A stretch of DNA of 64,000 nt from Lentisphaerota bacterium. Its GTDB lineage: Bacteria > Verrucomicrobiota > Lentisphaeria > Victivallales > Victivallaceae. A program made the position numbers and the translations under genes. This document shows, piece after piece, positions 27,801 to 36,031 of the stretch (the first letter of the stretch is position 1; every line of letters starts with the position of its first letter). Location: contig CP071032.1 in the NCBI GenBank assembly GCA_017134815.1, forward strand, positions 992,001 to 1,056,000, written 5' to 3'. The notes beneath the pieces are model-generated. The model saw only the letters and a program-made list of their open reading frames with translations. It did no database searches and had not been told where the DNA came from.

Positions 27801-28163
27801 CCCAGCTCTGCCATGTATTACAACGATCAGCCTCCGGAAATGATCTTTTATCAGGGACTGGCATTAATTAAGCTTGGAAAAACCGACGAAGCTCACAGTA
27901 GATTCAATAAACTTATTGATTATGGCGAAAAACACATCTTTGATGACTGTGAGATTGATTATTTTGCAGTATCACTGCCGGATTTTCTGGTTTTTGATGT
28001 GGATATGAACGAAAAGAATAAAATTCACTGCCGGTATATGATGGCCTTAGGCCACATGGGACTAGGAAATACAACCAAAGCGGCAGCAGAATTAAGTGAG
28101 GTTCTGACTCTGGATTCATCGCACCTGGGAGCTTTAACGCATCGCGATATGAATGCACAGTAA
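24834..28163 (+). CDS. DUF5107 domain and TPR-repeat protein
   Basis: 1109 residues, a form seen in sugar-utilisation loci of PVC and related bacteria. Residues ~1-340 form the DUF5107 domain, a mutarotase-like beta-sandwich with conserved aromatic/His motifs: NWPQHHRP (about 119) and WWANPALAV (about 188). Residues ~470-1100 carry repeated helix pairs of TPR type, e.g. NNALGLLLYRRGRFAEAEKHF, YNLGLALKMQGKKHEAF and YHLGIAYEGLGKKT. No signal peptide, so it is probably cytoplasmic. The enzymatic role is not established. GalM and an SSS symporter follow in the same operon, pointing to sugar or glycoside metabolism. Start ATG has GAGG nine bases upstream. Confidence 0.85.
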   Translation: MTKVFAREERIIIPTYGTGKPNRNPMFLEKRVYQGSSGVVYPHPVIDKINDNKENREYDVVFLENKYLKIMIMPSLGGRVHMACDKTNGHNFIYYNQVIKPALVGLTGPWISGGIEFNWPQHHRPSTFEPVDHTICENPDGSCTVWVSEIELMFRTKGMVGFTLYPEKSYLELKVKLYNRTSEPQTFLWWANPALAVNDDYQSVFPPDVHAVMDHGKRDVSRFPIATGEYYKVDYSPGIDISRYKNIPVPTSYMAYKSEYNFVGGYDHGKKAGMLHVCNHYISPGKKQWVWGNGDFGKAWDRNLTDEDGPYVELMTGVYTDNQPDFSWLQPYEQKSFTQYFMPYKKIGYVKNASKDIAVSLDIDNGKAVIGIYTTGEEKDLTVKLTGSDGQEFLKKVIASSPEKPFTAKVKLGSIEPQTAVKLAVYRADGTEMIAYTASNDKLEEFPEPAREAAAPEAINTIEELFLTGQHVEQYRHATRLPEDYYREGLKRDNSDVRCNNALGLLLYRRGRFAEAEKHFKAAVKKQTYRNPNPYDGEPRYNLGLALKMQGKKHEAFEAFYKAVWNDATQGCGYFQLALLAAESQDFEQALDCIERSLIKNWHNHKGRNLKTAVLRRMGRFEEAQYEAELTAKLDILDFGSRNEMIKLLELQGENDRAGTELVHLTKIMRDNDNNYLELSLDYMQAGLYDEAIEILLRLLTRVGTDKCSPLITYHLAWYHQLAGDTRKAALLFKKAALTSPDYCFPNKLESILALQAASRTNPTDSKAAYYLGNLWYGFRQYDLAIDNWEKSVKLYNNFPTVHRNLGLAYMNKCNNSELCRYHLSKAFELDKTDARILFEYDQYLKKENHPLLYRLALLEEYFEVVKQRDDLYLEYITLINQLGNHKRALDLITQRKFHPWEGGEGKVPQQYKYSLTEMAKEAIRTKKYDKAVELLERCKNYPENLGEGKLYGTQENNINYHLGIAYEGLGKKTLMRKAFEAAAVGLAEPSSAMYYNDQPPEMIFYQGLALIKLGKTDEAHSRFNKLIDYGEKHIFDDCEIDYFAVSLPDFLVFDVDMNEKNKIHCRYMMALGHMGLGNTTKAAAELSEVLTLDSSHLGALTHRDMNAQ

Positions 28164-28184
28164 TTGCGGAGAAATAAACAAACT

Positions 28185-29261
28185 ATGGAAATATTGCAGA
28201 AAAATTTCGGCTGCCTGGAAGACAATCGCACAGTAAGTCTGTATACTTTGCAGAACAATAACGGTGTTTCTGTCGATATCTCCGACTTCGGTGCTACTAT
28301 TGTCACCATGAACGTTCCTGACAAAAATAATGAATTCAGCAATGTTGTTCTTGGCTATGACCAGCCTGAAGACTATTTTTCCAATCCGTTTTACTTTGGC
28401 TCCACCGTCGGGCGCTTCTGCAGTCGAATTGCAAACGGGCGCTTCACGCTAAATGGAAAAGAGTACAGGCTTCCTTTGAATGACACCGGCAATCACCTCC
28501 ATGGCGGCCCCGGCGGGCTGAGTCACAAATTGTGGGATGCGGAAGTAGATCATGATTCGGAAATTCCCAGACTTAAACTGAGCTGTTCAAGCCCGGATGG
28601 CGAAAATGGCTACCCTGGAAACCTCCTGGTCAGCGTGACCTACTCACTCAATAACAATAACGCTATCTCAATTGAATTTGAGGCCAGCTCTGACAAAGAC
28701 ACGGTCATAAACCTGACCAACCATTCTTATTTTAATCTGGCAGGAGCCGGCTCTGGCAGCATAATGGATCATCAGTTGATGATCAACGCCAACTTTTACC
28801 TGCCTATTACAGAAGACTCGATTCCTAAGGGCGAAATTCACAGCGTTGAAAATACCCCTTTTGACTTTCGGGAAATGACCCGGATTGCCAGCCTGCTGGA
28901 TTTTGACCACCCCCAGATCAGTCGGCATTATGGCTACAATCACAGCTTCGCGCTCAATGGTCATCGTAATTCAGTTGTGCTGGCGGCAAAAGTCTTTGAG
29001 GAAACCAGCGGCCGCATACTGGAGGTATTCACCTCCGAGCCCGGACTGCAGTTCTATACAGCCAACTATCTTGACAAAAGAATCAATGGGAGAAACGGCA
29101 GCAGTTACGAACCGCGCCACGGCCTGTGCCTTGAAACCCAGCATTATCCGGATTCCCCAAATCACCAGAGTTTTCCGTCAACGATTCTTGAAGCCGGTAA
29201 AACTTATCGCAGTAATACTATATTTAAATGGTCGGCAGAAAATATTAACATAACAGATTAG
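28185..29261 (+). CDS. galM: Aldose 1-epimerase (galactose mutarotase)
   Basis: 358 residues. Interconverts alpha and beta anomers of hexoses. It has the catalytic set: GNHLHGGPGG with the His pair (about residues 104-113), TNHSYFNL (about 178-185), and EVFTSEPGLQFYTANYL with the catalytic Glu (about 284). Length is typical. GGAG lies 13 bases before the ATG; an in-frame TTG at 28164 lacks support. Co-transcribed with DUF5107 (22-base gap) and the SSS symporter. Confidence 0.9.
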   Translation: MEILQKNFGCLEDNRTVSLYTLQNNNGVSVDISDFGATIVTMNVPDKNNEFSNVVLGYDQPEDYFSNPFYFGSTVGRFCSRIANGRFTLNGKEYRLPLNDTGNHLHGGPGGLSHKLWDAEVDHDSEIPRLKLSCSSPDGENGYPGNLLVSVTYSLNNNNAISIEFEASSDKDTVINLTNHSYFNLAGAGSGSIMDHQLMINANFYLPITEDSIPKGEIHSVENTPFDFREMTRIASLLDFDHPQISRHYGYNHSFALNGHRNSVVLAAKVFEETSGRILEVFTSEPGLQFYTANYLDKRINGRNGSSYEPRHGLCLETQHYPDSPNHQSFPSTILEAGKTYRSNTIFKWSAENINITD

Positions 29262-29321
29262 CAGGAGCAAATGCCTGAATCAGTTGAACTCTTCAGGCTG
29301 TGAAAAAAACGGAGGATATAA

Positions 29322-30854
29322 ATGCAACTAAACTGGACAGACATACTTGTTTTTGCCCTTTTCTTCGTCGTTGTGATTGGAGTAAGTGTATTCAAAAGCC
29401 GCAGGGAAAAAAGCAGTGAGGACTATTTCCTTGCCGGTCGCGGACTGAAATGGTGGCTGATCGGGATTTCAATTGTGGCCGCCAATATATCAACTGAACA
29501 GTTTGTCGGAATGGCCGGCCAGGGAGCCGGTGGTGTGGGGCTTGCGGTCAGCTGCTGGCAGCTGGTTGGAACCCTCGGTATTGTCATTGTTGCGTTTACT
29601 TTACTGCCGCGGTTTCTCAAAGCCGGTATTTACACCATGCCGGAATACCTTGAGTACCGCTTTAATCCTGCTTCAAGGTCACTGATGGCTCTCATCACGG
29701 CCATAATCTATGTAACGGTGCTGGTCCCCGGTGTCCTCTACTCCGGCGGGCTTGCTTTACATAAAATCCTGGACATGGATCTGGTTCCAGGTATTCTGCT
29801 CATTGGCATTATAGCCGCTCTTTATACCGTTTGGGGCGGCTTGAAAGCAATTGCCTGGGCAGACTTATTTCAGGGACTGGGGTTGCTGGCTGGTGGATTG
29901 ATAACGTTTATATTGGGCATCCAGGCCTGTGGCGGCTGGGGGCAGTTCTCGTCCCTCAACGCCGATAAACTGCATCTGATCCTTCCGGCCAGTAATCCCG
30001 ATTTGCCTTGGACAGGCCTGCTGTTTGGTATGTGGATTGTGATTATTTACTATTGCGGCCTTAACCAGTTTATAGTACAACGAAACCTCGCGGCAAAAAC
30101 GCTGCGCGACGGGCAGCTTGGAGTAATATTTGCCGGGGCACTGTGGCTGCTGGTACCGTTTGCCATCGTCATACCCGGAATTATCGCCAGCCAGCTTTAC
30201 GGTGCGGATATGGCTACACCTGACGAAGCTTTTCCAATGCTGATCAAACGTCTTATCCCGGATGGCCTGCGCGGCTTTATGTTTGCCGCTGTTGCCGGGG
30301 CAGTTGTAAGCTCGCTGGCATCAATGCTCAACTCTGCATCCACAATTGTTACAATGGATGTTTACAATCGCATGATTGACCGCAAGGCCTCTCAGAAGAA
30401 GCTTATTATCATGGGGCGGGTACTGACAGTTGTTTTTGTTGTTGCCGGCTGCCTGATAGCGCCTTCACTGGCTGACCCTAAATTCAAAGGTGTATTTAAC
30501 TACATCCAGCAGTTCCAGGGGTATATCTGGCCCGGGGTTGTTGCCGCCTTCCTGTTCGGCTTCCTGGTCAAAAAAGCACCGGGAGCAACTGGAGTAGTCG
30601 CTCTAATCGGTGGTCCGGTTATTTATGGTGTCATGCAGTATTTCTTTGCGGATATACACTTTTTAATTCAGGTATTTATAACTTTTGTTATTCTGTGCAT
30701 CGCAATGAGCGTTATCACCATGATTGCACCCCTGTCTGAACCCAGGACCCTTCCGCTTCGCAAGGAAATGGATGTAAAAACAGACCCGATAGTAAAAATC
30801 ATCGGTGTTCTGGTAATTTTAGCAACAATAGCCATGTTTGTTATATTCTGGTAA
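29322..30854 (+). CDS. Sodium:solute symporter (SSS family, SGLT-like)
   Basis: A 510-residue membrane protein with about 13-14 helices. Family features are FKSRREKSSEDYFLAGR, then NISTEQFVGMAGQGAG (helix 1-2 core with the unwound segment), and AVAGAVVSSLASMLNSASTIVTMD in the helix 8-9 region that holds the sodium site. The SGLT-type loop sequence suggests a sugar substrate, consistent with the AraC-DUF5107-galM operon. The start follows GGAGG at seven bases, and the gene is third in the operon. Confidence 0.9.
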   Translation: MQLNWTDILVFALFFVVVIGVSVFKSRREKSSEDYFLAGRGLKWWLIGISIVAANISTEQFVGMAGQGAGGVGLAVSCWQLVGTLGIVIVAFTLLPRFLKAGIYTMPEYLEYRFNPASRSLMALITAIIYVTVLVPGVLYSGGLALHKILDMDLVPGILLIGIIAALYTVWGGLKAIAWADLFQGLGLLAGGLITFILGIQACGGWGQFSSLNADKLHLILPASNPDLPWTGLLFGMWIVIIYYCGLNQFIVQRNLAAKTLRDGQLGVIFAGALWLLVPFAIVIPGIIASQLYGADMATPDEAFPMLIKRLIPDGLRGFMFAAVAGAVVSSLASMLNSASTIVTMDVYNRMIDRKASQKKLIIMGRVLTVVFVVAGCLIAPSLADPKFKGVFNYIQQFQGYIWPGVVAAFLFGFLVKKAPGATGVVALIGGPVIYGVMQYFFADIHFLIQVFITFVILCIAMSVITMIAPLSEPRTLPLRKEMDVKTDPIVKIIGVLVILATIAMFVIFW

Positions 30855-30862
30855 ACCAGAAA

Positions 30863-30897
30863 ATTTGGAATCCGGGATACTCTCCCGGATTCCAAAT
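30863..30897 (+). terminator. Strong hairpin terminator after the SSS symporter
   Basis: ATTTGGAATCCGGG/CCCGGATTCCAAAT with a 7-base loop, then CTTAG. A very stable 14-bp stem, though the U-run is short. It closes the DUF5107-galM-SSS operon. Confidence 0.8.
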
Positions 30898-30921
30898 CTT
30901 AGTGTCTTTAGAACTGCTTTA

Positions 30922-31194
30922 TTAATTGATTACGCCCGGCCGGCACGTTCTTCTCAATGGCTGACGCCTGAGGCGATTTCTCCTGCCGGGAATGAATAAC
31001 AGGCTTACCGCATAACTCAATAAAAAAATCACTACCATCAGGTAAACCGGCTCAAAATAATCAATTTCCTGTTTTCCGCCGGAGCTGTTGTTTAAGCCTT
31101 CTATGAAAAACACAGCCCAGGCCACTACTACACTCAGAATAAAGCAATAACGCCTTATTAAGTTCTTGGTCATTTTACTATGGGTATGGTTCAT
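30922..31194 (-). CDS. Small two-helix membrane protein, unknown
   Basis: 90 residues starting at the ATG at 31194, five bases after AGGAG, which decides the start. Two hydrophobic segments, FILSVVVAWAVFFIEGL (about 15-31) and PVYLMVVIFLLSYAVSLLFI (about 47-66), are followed by a basic C-terminus with many Arg residues. I recognise no family. It is short but has a good ribosome binding site and a membrane-protein composition, so likely real. Confidence 0.6.
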   Translation of the reverse strand: MNHTHSKMTKNLIRRYCFILSVVVAWAVFFIEGLNNSSGGKQEIDYFEPVYLMVVIFLLSYAVSLLFIPGRRNRLRRQPLRRTCRPGVIN

Positions 31195-31769
31195 TTTAAT
31201 CTCCTGATGCTGAATTCCGGGTGCATACAACCCTCAGCACTGAATCCTTTCTAATGAATATTTCCTAATGATGTTTTCAGAGGATAATAGACTGATCGTC
31301 ATCCCCTTTCTGGTTGAAACAGTTAATGATACTTTCAACGAAGATATTGCGACATCGATAAAATATGTCGGTAAGAATAAACGGGTTCGGAAGAGAAAGA
31401 CATTCACAATGACTCTCTGAATGCCGCCTCTTCTCATAAATTTCATTTTTTTTGTATAAATAGTAATCCATTTACCTCTCCCAAAAATGTTTCCTAATTA
31501 TCTAATATACAGCACCTTCATACAAATAACAACAAAAACTAGTATAAATACTCATTTTTAGTTTTTTTAAGCAAAATATCAATAAGAACTTTTGTATTAA
31601 GCAATTACCAAAATATATATTTTTATTTATTTTTATACGCATTTAAGTTGTGAAAATTGTTACTCAGCAATGCCTGAGCCTGCAATCTTTGTTTTATGCG
31701 GTTCAGGCCAACCTCCTCCAATCGCGGCCCGAACGGCTCCTGAAAATGCAAAGCTGTTATTCTACGCTA
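31195..31769. other. 575-bp AT-rich gap
   Basis: Contains only short minus-strand ORFs of 60-70 codons without a clear ribosome binding site, which I leave out. Rich in A/T runs; no RNA gene recognised. Confidence 0.4.
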
Positions 31770-32345
31770 TTACTCAAAAGTATTTGAAGTTGAAAATGGA
31801 ATAAACATAATAATAAAGCGGTTATAATACGCCTCCCCGAACAGCAAAGGCACATCAAGCACGGACTTGCCGGTTTTATTATCGAGCATTGTTATACCGA
31901 TCTTACCGGATCCACCCTGGCGTTCACGTTTGTAAAATGCAATTTCTGGTATGGTCAAGGTACCGGCCAGCGGAATCGGCAGACCGGACTTTGGAATACC
32001 GGCAAGCCAGGTTGTATAACTGGTTCCAACGCAACCGCTGAAAACTTCAACCACAATGTCCGATTCCTTTTTATCATCAATAAGTATTCCCCCTGAAAGC
32101 GCAAGTTTCTGCCTCAGTGCACCCAGAACATATTCTTTATCAACAGAATTGAGCAGCTTGTTATCAACAAAAACCTTTCTATCACTGACTTGAATAAAAG
32201 TAACTTTTTCCAGCGCCAGATCAACTGCCCGGGTGCAGAGCAGCTGCTCCTCAGATGAACGTGCGGTATTAGTGATATTTTTAGTAAGACAGCCTGTTGC
32301 CACGGCAGCAACAGCGACTGCCGCAACCCAAAAATAGAATCTCAT
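31770..32345 (-). CDS. Putative lipoprotein, unknown function
   Basis: 191 residues. N-terminal signal with a hydrophobic Ala/Val stretch and lipobox VATGC, lipidated Cys about residue 19. The mature part is beta-rich with a VEVFSGCVGTSYTTWLAGIPK segment and a C-terminal F-I-I-M-F-I-P motif. I know no function. It is likely anchored in the outer membrane or periplasmic side. AGGA lies nine bases upstream of the ATG. Upstream is the tRNA operon on the same strand. Confidence 0.7.
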   Translation of the reverse strand: MRFYFWVAAVAVAAVATGCLTKNITNTARSSEEQLLCTRAVDLALEKVTFIQVSDRKVFVDNKLLNSVDKEYVLGALRQKLALSGGILIDDKKESDIVVEVFSGCVGTSYTTWLAGIPKSGLPIPLAGTLTIPEIAFYKRERQGGSGKIGITMLDNKTGKSVLDVPLLFGEAYYNRFIIMFIPFSTSNTFE

Positions 32346-32513
32346 TATATTATTCCTCTCTCAAATTTATTCCTCTATAATGCCGAATCATCGAAGTAAT
32401 ATAACTCTAAAGAACTAAGCTGCAAACATAAAAAAACTTTTGATTAATAAAGATAAATAAACTCTGCATCCTGATATGAATTTTAAAAGTGAAAGAGTCA
32501 GAAACGCAAACAT

Positions 32514-32553
32514 AAAAAAACCGTTTTTGAACTAACTAAAAGCTCAAAAACGG
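32514..32553 (-). terminator. Terminator of the tRNA-Leu/Gly/Tyr operon
   Basis: Stem CCGTTTTTGA/TCAAAAACGG on the minus strand followed by seven T. It lies 16 bp past the tRNA-Tyr 3' end. Confidence 0.85.
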
Positions 32554-32568
32554 TGAAATCTCAAAAAA

Positions 32569-32653
32569 TGGTGGTGGGGGGTGGATTCGAACCACCGAAG
32601 CATTCCGCAGCAGATTTACAGTCTGCCCCCTTTGGCCGCTCGGGAACCCCACC
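32569..32653 (-). tRNA. tRNA-Tyr (GTA)
   Basis: 85 nt with encoded CCA. Acceptor GGTGGGG pairs with CCCCACC; anticodon loop has GTA; long variable arm as expected for bacterial tRNA-Tyr; T-arm GGTGG-TTCGAAT-CCACC. Last of three tRNA genes in one transcript. Confidence 0.95.
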
Positions 32654-32658
32654 ACTAA

Positions 32659-32732
32659 TGGAGCGGGTAAGGGGAATCGAACCCCTATAACCAGCTTGGA
32701 AGGCTGGTGCACAGCCTTTATGCCATACCCGC
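32659..32732 (-). tRNA. tRNA-Gly (TCC)
   Basis: 74 nt with encoded CCA. Acceptor GCGGGTA/TACCCGC; anticodon stem CCAGC/GCTGG with loop CTTCCAA, anticodon TCC; T-loop TTCGATT. Five bases from tRNA-Tyr. Confidence 0.95.
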
Positions 32733-32832
32733 AACAATCACTTGATTAGTGATGAATTGTGAAGATAACCTCTTAAATAGCTTTTTCAAGCAGCTTGAAG
32801 CAAAATCTTCAACAAAATATATATTTGAAAAA

Positions 32833-32919
32833 TGGTGCCGATGGTGGGATTCGAACCCACACTCCGATGAAAGAACTGCGCCCTGAACGCAGCGCGTCTG
32901 CCAATTCCGCCACATCGGC
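32833..32919 (-). tRNA. tRNA-Leu (CAG)
   Basis: 87 nt with CCA and long variable arm. Acceptor GCCGATG/CATCGGC; anticodon stem CTGCG/CGCAG with loop TTCAGGG, anticodon CAG; T-arm GTGGG-TTCGAAT-CCCAC. First in the minus-strand tRNA group. Confidence 0.95.
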
Positions 32920-33131
32920 ATTTTTCAATTATTTCAAGCAACATTCGTTTGTCACGAGGCATTATTTTACCTCAGCAATTTAATATTTCAAGCAACTATT
33001 TCAAAAAAAATCATAAATATATATTTAAGCCCGAAAAATGATTTTTATTGAAAAGAATTATAAATATCATTTGAGATAATAACGTATTGGGAGTAGATTA
33101 AAAACGAAAGAATTAACAATAGGTAATAATA

Positions 33132-34847
33132 ATGGCCAGAAAAAAATGGAGGTCGGCCTGCTTAAATTTAGAAAATAAGATCGATGCTTTTGTACGGAAA
33201 TACTCATTTCCGCGCCCAGTCGCTATGTATTTTGCTTCACGCGGCATAGAGGGCAGCAAAGTTGCTGATTTTTTAAATCCCAGGCTGGCTGGTTTAAGTG
33301 ATCCTTACCGTTTCCCCGGAATTAAGGTTGCCGCTAAACGTTTATGGGACGCAGTGATGAGCCGCGAACCCGTTCTCATTCATGGCGACTATGATACTGA
33401 CGGGATTACAGCTACTGCTTTGCTTTCACTGGTATTAAGACAAAACGGCTGCAATGTACATTCATTTATTCCCCACCGTTTTGACGATGGTTACGGTTTT
33501 ACTCCGGAATCACTCCATAAAGCGACGTCATCTATGCCACAGCCCTGCAAAGTGCTGGTAACGGTCGACTGCGGCATCACCAGCTGCGAAGCCGTTACTG
33601 AAGCCAATAAGATGGGCATAGACACCATTATAACGGACCACCATGAAGCTGGTCCTGAGCTGCCTGAAGCGCTGTCTATTGTAAACCCCAAAGTGAATGA
33701 TGAGCTGGAAGACCTGCAGGTACTGGCTGGTGCCGGTGTCGCATTCAAACTTTGTCATGCATTTATAAAATACGGCAGACAGGAAAATCTGGGCGGCTTT
33801 ACAACCCGGCTTGAGGAAGTTCTGGACTTTGTCGCTCTGGGAACTGTAGCTGACATTGTGCCGCTGCTTGGAGAAAACCGTATTCTGGTAAAATACGGAA
33901 TTGAAGTACTGCGTAAGCAGTTCAGACCAGGAATCCGGGCACTCATTGAAAGCTCAAAAATAAAAACTGAACTCAAGCCCTCTGATATTACATTTAAGCT
34001 GGCTCCCAGAATCAATGCTGCCGGCCGGGTTGGAGATGCAAATACAGCACTCGATCTGCTTGAGTCAGACAATATAGTGGAAGCATATAAATTCTCAGCT
34101 CATCTTGAAGAATTCAATGCGATACGCCAACAAAAAGAGCAGGAGATTTACCAGGAAGCCAGAGAACAGATAGAAACCTCAATTGACCTTGACAAGCGTT
34201 ATTCAATCCTGGTGGCTGGAGAAGACTGGCACCAGGGAGTAATAGGAATTGTCGCATCAAGAATTGCAAGGGATTACAACAGGCCAACTATTGTTCTGAC
34301 AATCAAGGACGGCAAGGCATACGGTTCCGGCCGAAGCGTCGGGACCTTGAATCTGGTTGAAGTTCTTTATAAATCTTCAGATTTACTTGAACGTTTTGGC
34401 GGACATCCAATGGCCGTCGGGATCGGCATGAAAGCTGAAGTGATTGAAGAGTTCTACAGCAGTATGGAAGTCAGCATAAAAGAGCAGCTTTCCGACGCAG
34501 ATTTAGAGGACTACACCAGCTTTGACGGTGAAGTGCAGCTCGAAGAGCTTGACGATGACTTTTTCAAATACCTCAAGCATCTCGGACCGTTCGGGCACAG
34601 CAATCCCAAGCCGGTATACCGATTCAATGACCTGGAACTGGTCAAGAGTTTTCCGATCGGCAAGCGCCACACTCGCGGGGTCTTGCGCAACCGGAGCAAC
34701 CACCAGATAGAGTTCATTGCTTTTAATTTTGAGCATTCAAAGTTTCAAAACAGCGCCATGGATATTTTAGCCATGCCGCAAGTAAATACTTACTATAATC
34801 TGGAACGGCCGCAACTGCAGATAATTGACTTGCAGGCATTGTACTAA
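33132..34847 (+). CDS. recJ: Single-stranded-DNA-specific exonuclease RecJ
   Basis: 571 residues. A 5'-3' ssDNA exonuclease in mismatch repair and recombination. DHH-superfamily motifs: IHGDYDTDGITATALL (about residues 83-98), VTVDCGIT (about 143), TDHHEAGPELPEA (about 165-177) and the DHHA1-domain GxxGRSxG-like GSGRSVG (about 398), GGHPMAVG (about 420). Two catalytic domains and a C-terminal OB-like part are complete. AGG lies eight bases before the ATG. Confidence 0.93.
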   Translation: MARKKWRSACLNLENKIDAFVRKYSFPRPVAMYFASRGIEGSKVADFLNPRLAGLSDPYRFPGIKVAAKRLWDAVMSREPVLIHGDYDTDGITATALLSLVLRQNGCNVHSFIPHRFDDGYGFTPESLHKATSSMPQPCKVLVTVDCGITSCEAVTEANKMGIDTIITDHHEAGPELPEALSIVNPKVNDELEDLQVLAGAGVAFKLCHAFIKYGRQENLGGFTTRLEEVLDFVALGTVADIVPLLGENRILVKYGIEVLRKQFRPGIRALIESSKIKTELKPSDITFKLAPRINAAGRVGDANTALDLLESDNIVEAYKFSAHLEEFNAIRQQKEQEIYQEAREQIETSIDLDKRYSILVAGEDWHQGVIGIVASRIARDYNRPTIVLTIKDGKAYGSGRSVGTLNLVEVLYKSSDLLERFGGHPMAVGIGMKAEVIEEFYSSMEVSIKEQLSDADLEDYTSFDGEVQLEELDDDFFKYLKHLGPFGHSNPKPVYRFNDLELVKSFPIGKRHTRGVLRNRSNHQIEFIAFNFEHSKFQNSAMDILAMPQVNTYYNLERPQLQIIDLQALY

Positions 34848-34879
34848 GTATTTACGGCTCGGCTCAAGCTTTTTTCTTC

Positions 34880-34899
34880 GGGGAAATATTTATTTCCCC
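34880..34899. terminator. Hairpin between convergent recJ and dprA
   Basis: GGGGAAATA/TATTTCCCC with a 2-base loop, in the 68-bp space between the two stops. T-rich or A-rich flanks on both sides fit a bidirectional terminator. Confidence 0.6.
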
Positions 34900-34915
34900 T
34901 CTAAAATTCCTGTGA

Positions 34916-36031
34916 TCATCTTAAAGAATAGATTTCTCCAGGTTGCCGGTTCAAAATCATCATAAGCTCAAGTTTAGTGAGCATTCCCGACAGTTTTTCA
35001 GCAGGCAATGCTGCTTCATTCACCAGCTTTTCAAAAGACTTGGGCTCAAGTTCTAACAGTTTGACGATTTGAAGCTCCTCATTAGTCAATCCTGCTGTAC
35101 TGAAATCAATCGCATTTGCAGTCTGGTCAGCCTGTACTGTGCTGCCAAACCCCGGCAGGAACTCAAATTCACGCATGACATCAGCAAAATCATCAAGCAG
35201 TCCGGCTGCGCCTTCTTTGATTAGCTTATGGCAGCCTTTGGCCTGAGGGTTGTCGATATGTCCCGGCAAAGCAAAGACTGCTTTGCCCTGGTCCAGGGCG
35301 AGCTCAGCCGTAATCAGAGCTCCGCTTCCTATCCCCGCCTCAATGACCACAACCGCATGACTCAACCCCGACACTATTCGATTACGTCTCGGAAATGATT
35401 GACGACTGACTGGATAACGCATTGGGAATTCACTTATCAAGGCCCCTCCACTGTTGATGATACTGCGGGCAAGCGGCACATGATCCTGAGGATGCACCCG
35501 GGTAAGGCCGCCGCCGAGGACCGCCACCGTAACCCCACCTGCATTTACAGTTACCTCATGGGCCACAGCATCAACCCCGTAGGCCAGCCCGGAGACAACT
35601 TTCCAGCCGGCAAAAACCGCGGCTTCAGAAAAGTGTCTGGCCATCTTTTTGCCATAGGCAGTCATTCTCCTTGAACCAATAACGGCAACCGTCGGCGCCG
35701 CAAAATCCGGCAGCTGACCCCTGACATAAAGGCAGAGGGGAGGATCATAGATTCCCTTGAGCAACTCCGGATAATTATCCTCCCCCAGGGTTATTATTTC
35801 CACACCGCCTCTGGCGGCGGTGTCCAGTTCATCAGCCAGGTCAACTTCACTTTGCCAGTTAATTATTCGTTCGGCAAGCGCGAGGCTGATTCCTTTTATC
35901 GCAGCAAGCCGGCTTGCTGACTGGTTAAAAATTGCCGCAGCTGTGCCAAACTCGCTCAGCAACGCGCGAAAACGCGCCGTCCCCACCCCTGAAATCATAT
36001 TCAGAACAATATAAGCTTCTCGATCATTCAC
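34916..36031 (-). CDS. dprA: DNA-processing protein DprA/Smf
   Basis: 371 residues. Binds incoming single-stranded DNA and loads RecA in transformation. The Rossmann-like DprA core has VAVIGSRRMTAYGKKMARH (about residues 114-132), VSGLAYGVDAVAHE, GGLTRVHPQDH and SEFPMRYPVSRQSFPRRNRIVSGLS. A C-terminal winged-helix-like domain follows and is complete. It starts inside the end of aroB (8-base overlap), so the two are probably co-expressed. Confidence 0.93.
   Translation of the reverse strand: MNDREAYIVLNMISGVGTARFRALLSEFGTAAAIFNQSASRLAAIKGISLALAERIINWQSEVDLADELDTAARGGVEIITLGEDNYPELLKGIYDPPLCLYVRGQLPDFAAPTVAVIGSRRMTAYGKKMARHFSEAAVFAGWKVVSGLAYGVDAVAHEVTVNAGGVTVAVLGGGLTRVHPQDHVPLARSIINSGGALISEFPMRYPVSRQSFPRRNRIVSGLSHAVVVIEAGIGSGALITAELALDQGKAVFALPGHIDNPQAKGCHKLIKEGAAGLLDDFADVMREFEFLPGFGSTVQADQTANAIDFSTAGLTNEELQIVKLLELEPKSFEKLVNEAALPAEKLSGMLTKLELMMILNRQPGEIYSLR

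Noticed and set aside
31234-31471. Short minus-strand ORFs of 64 and 70 codons
   Set aside because: No ribosome binding site, AT-rich translation, overlap each other in different frames.
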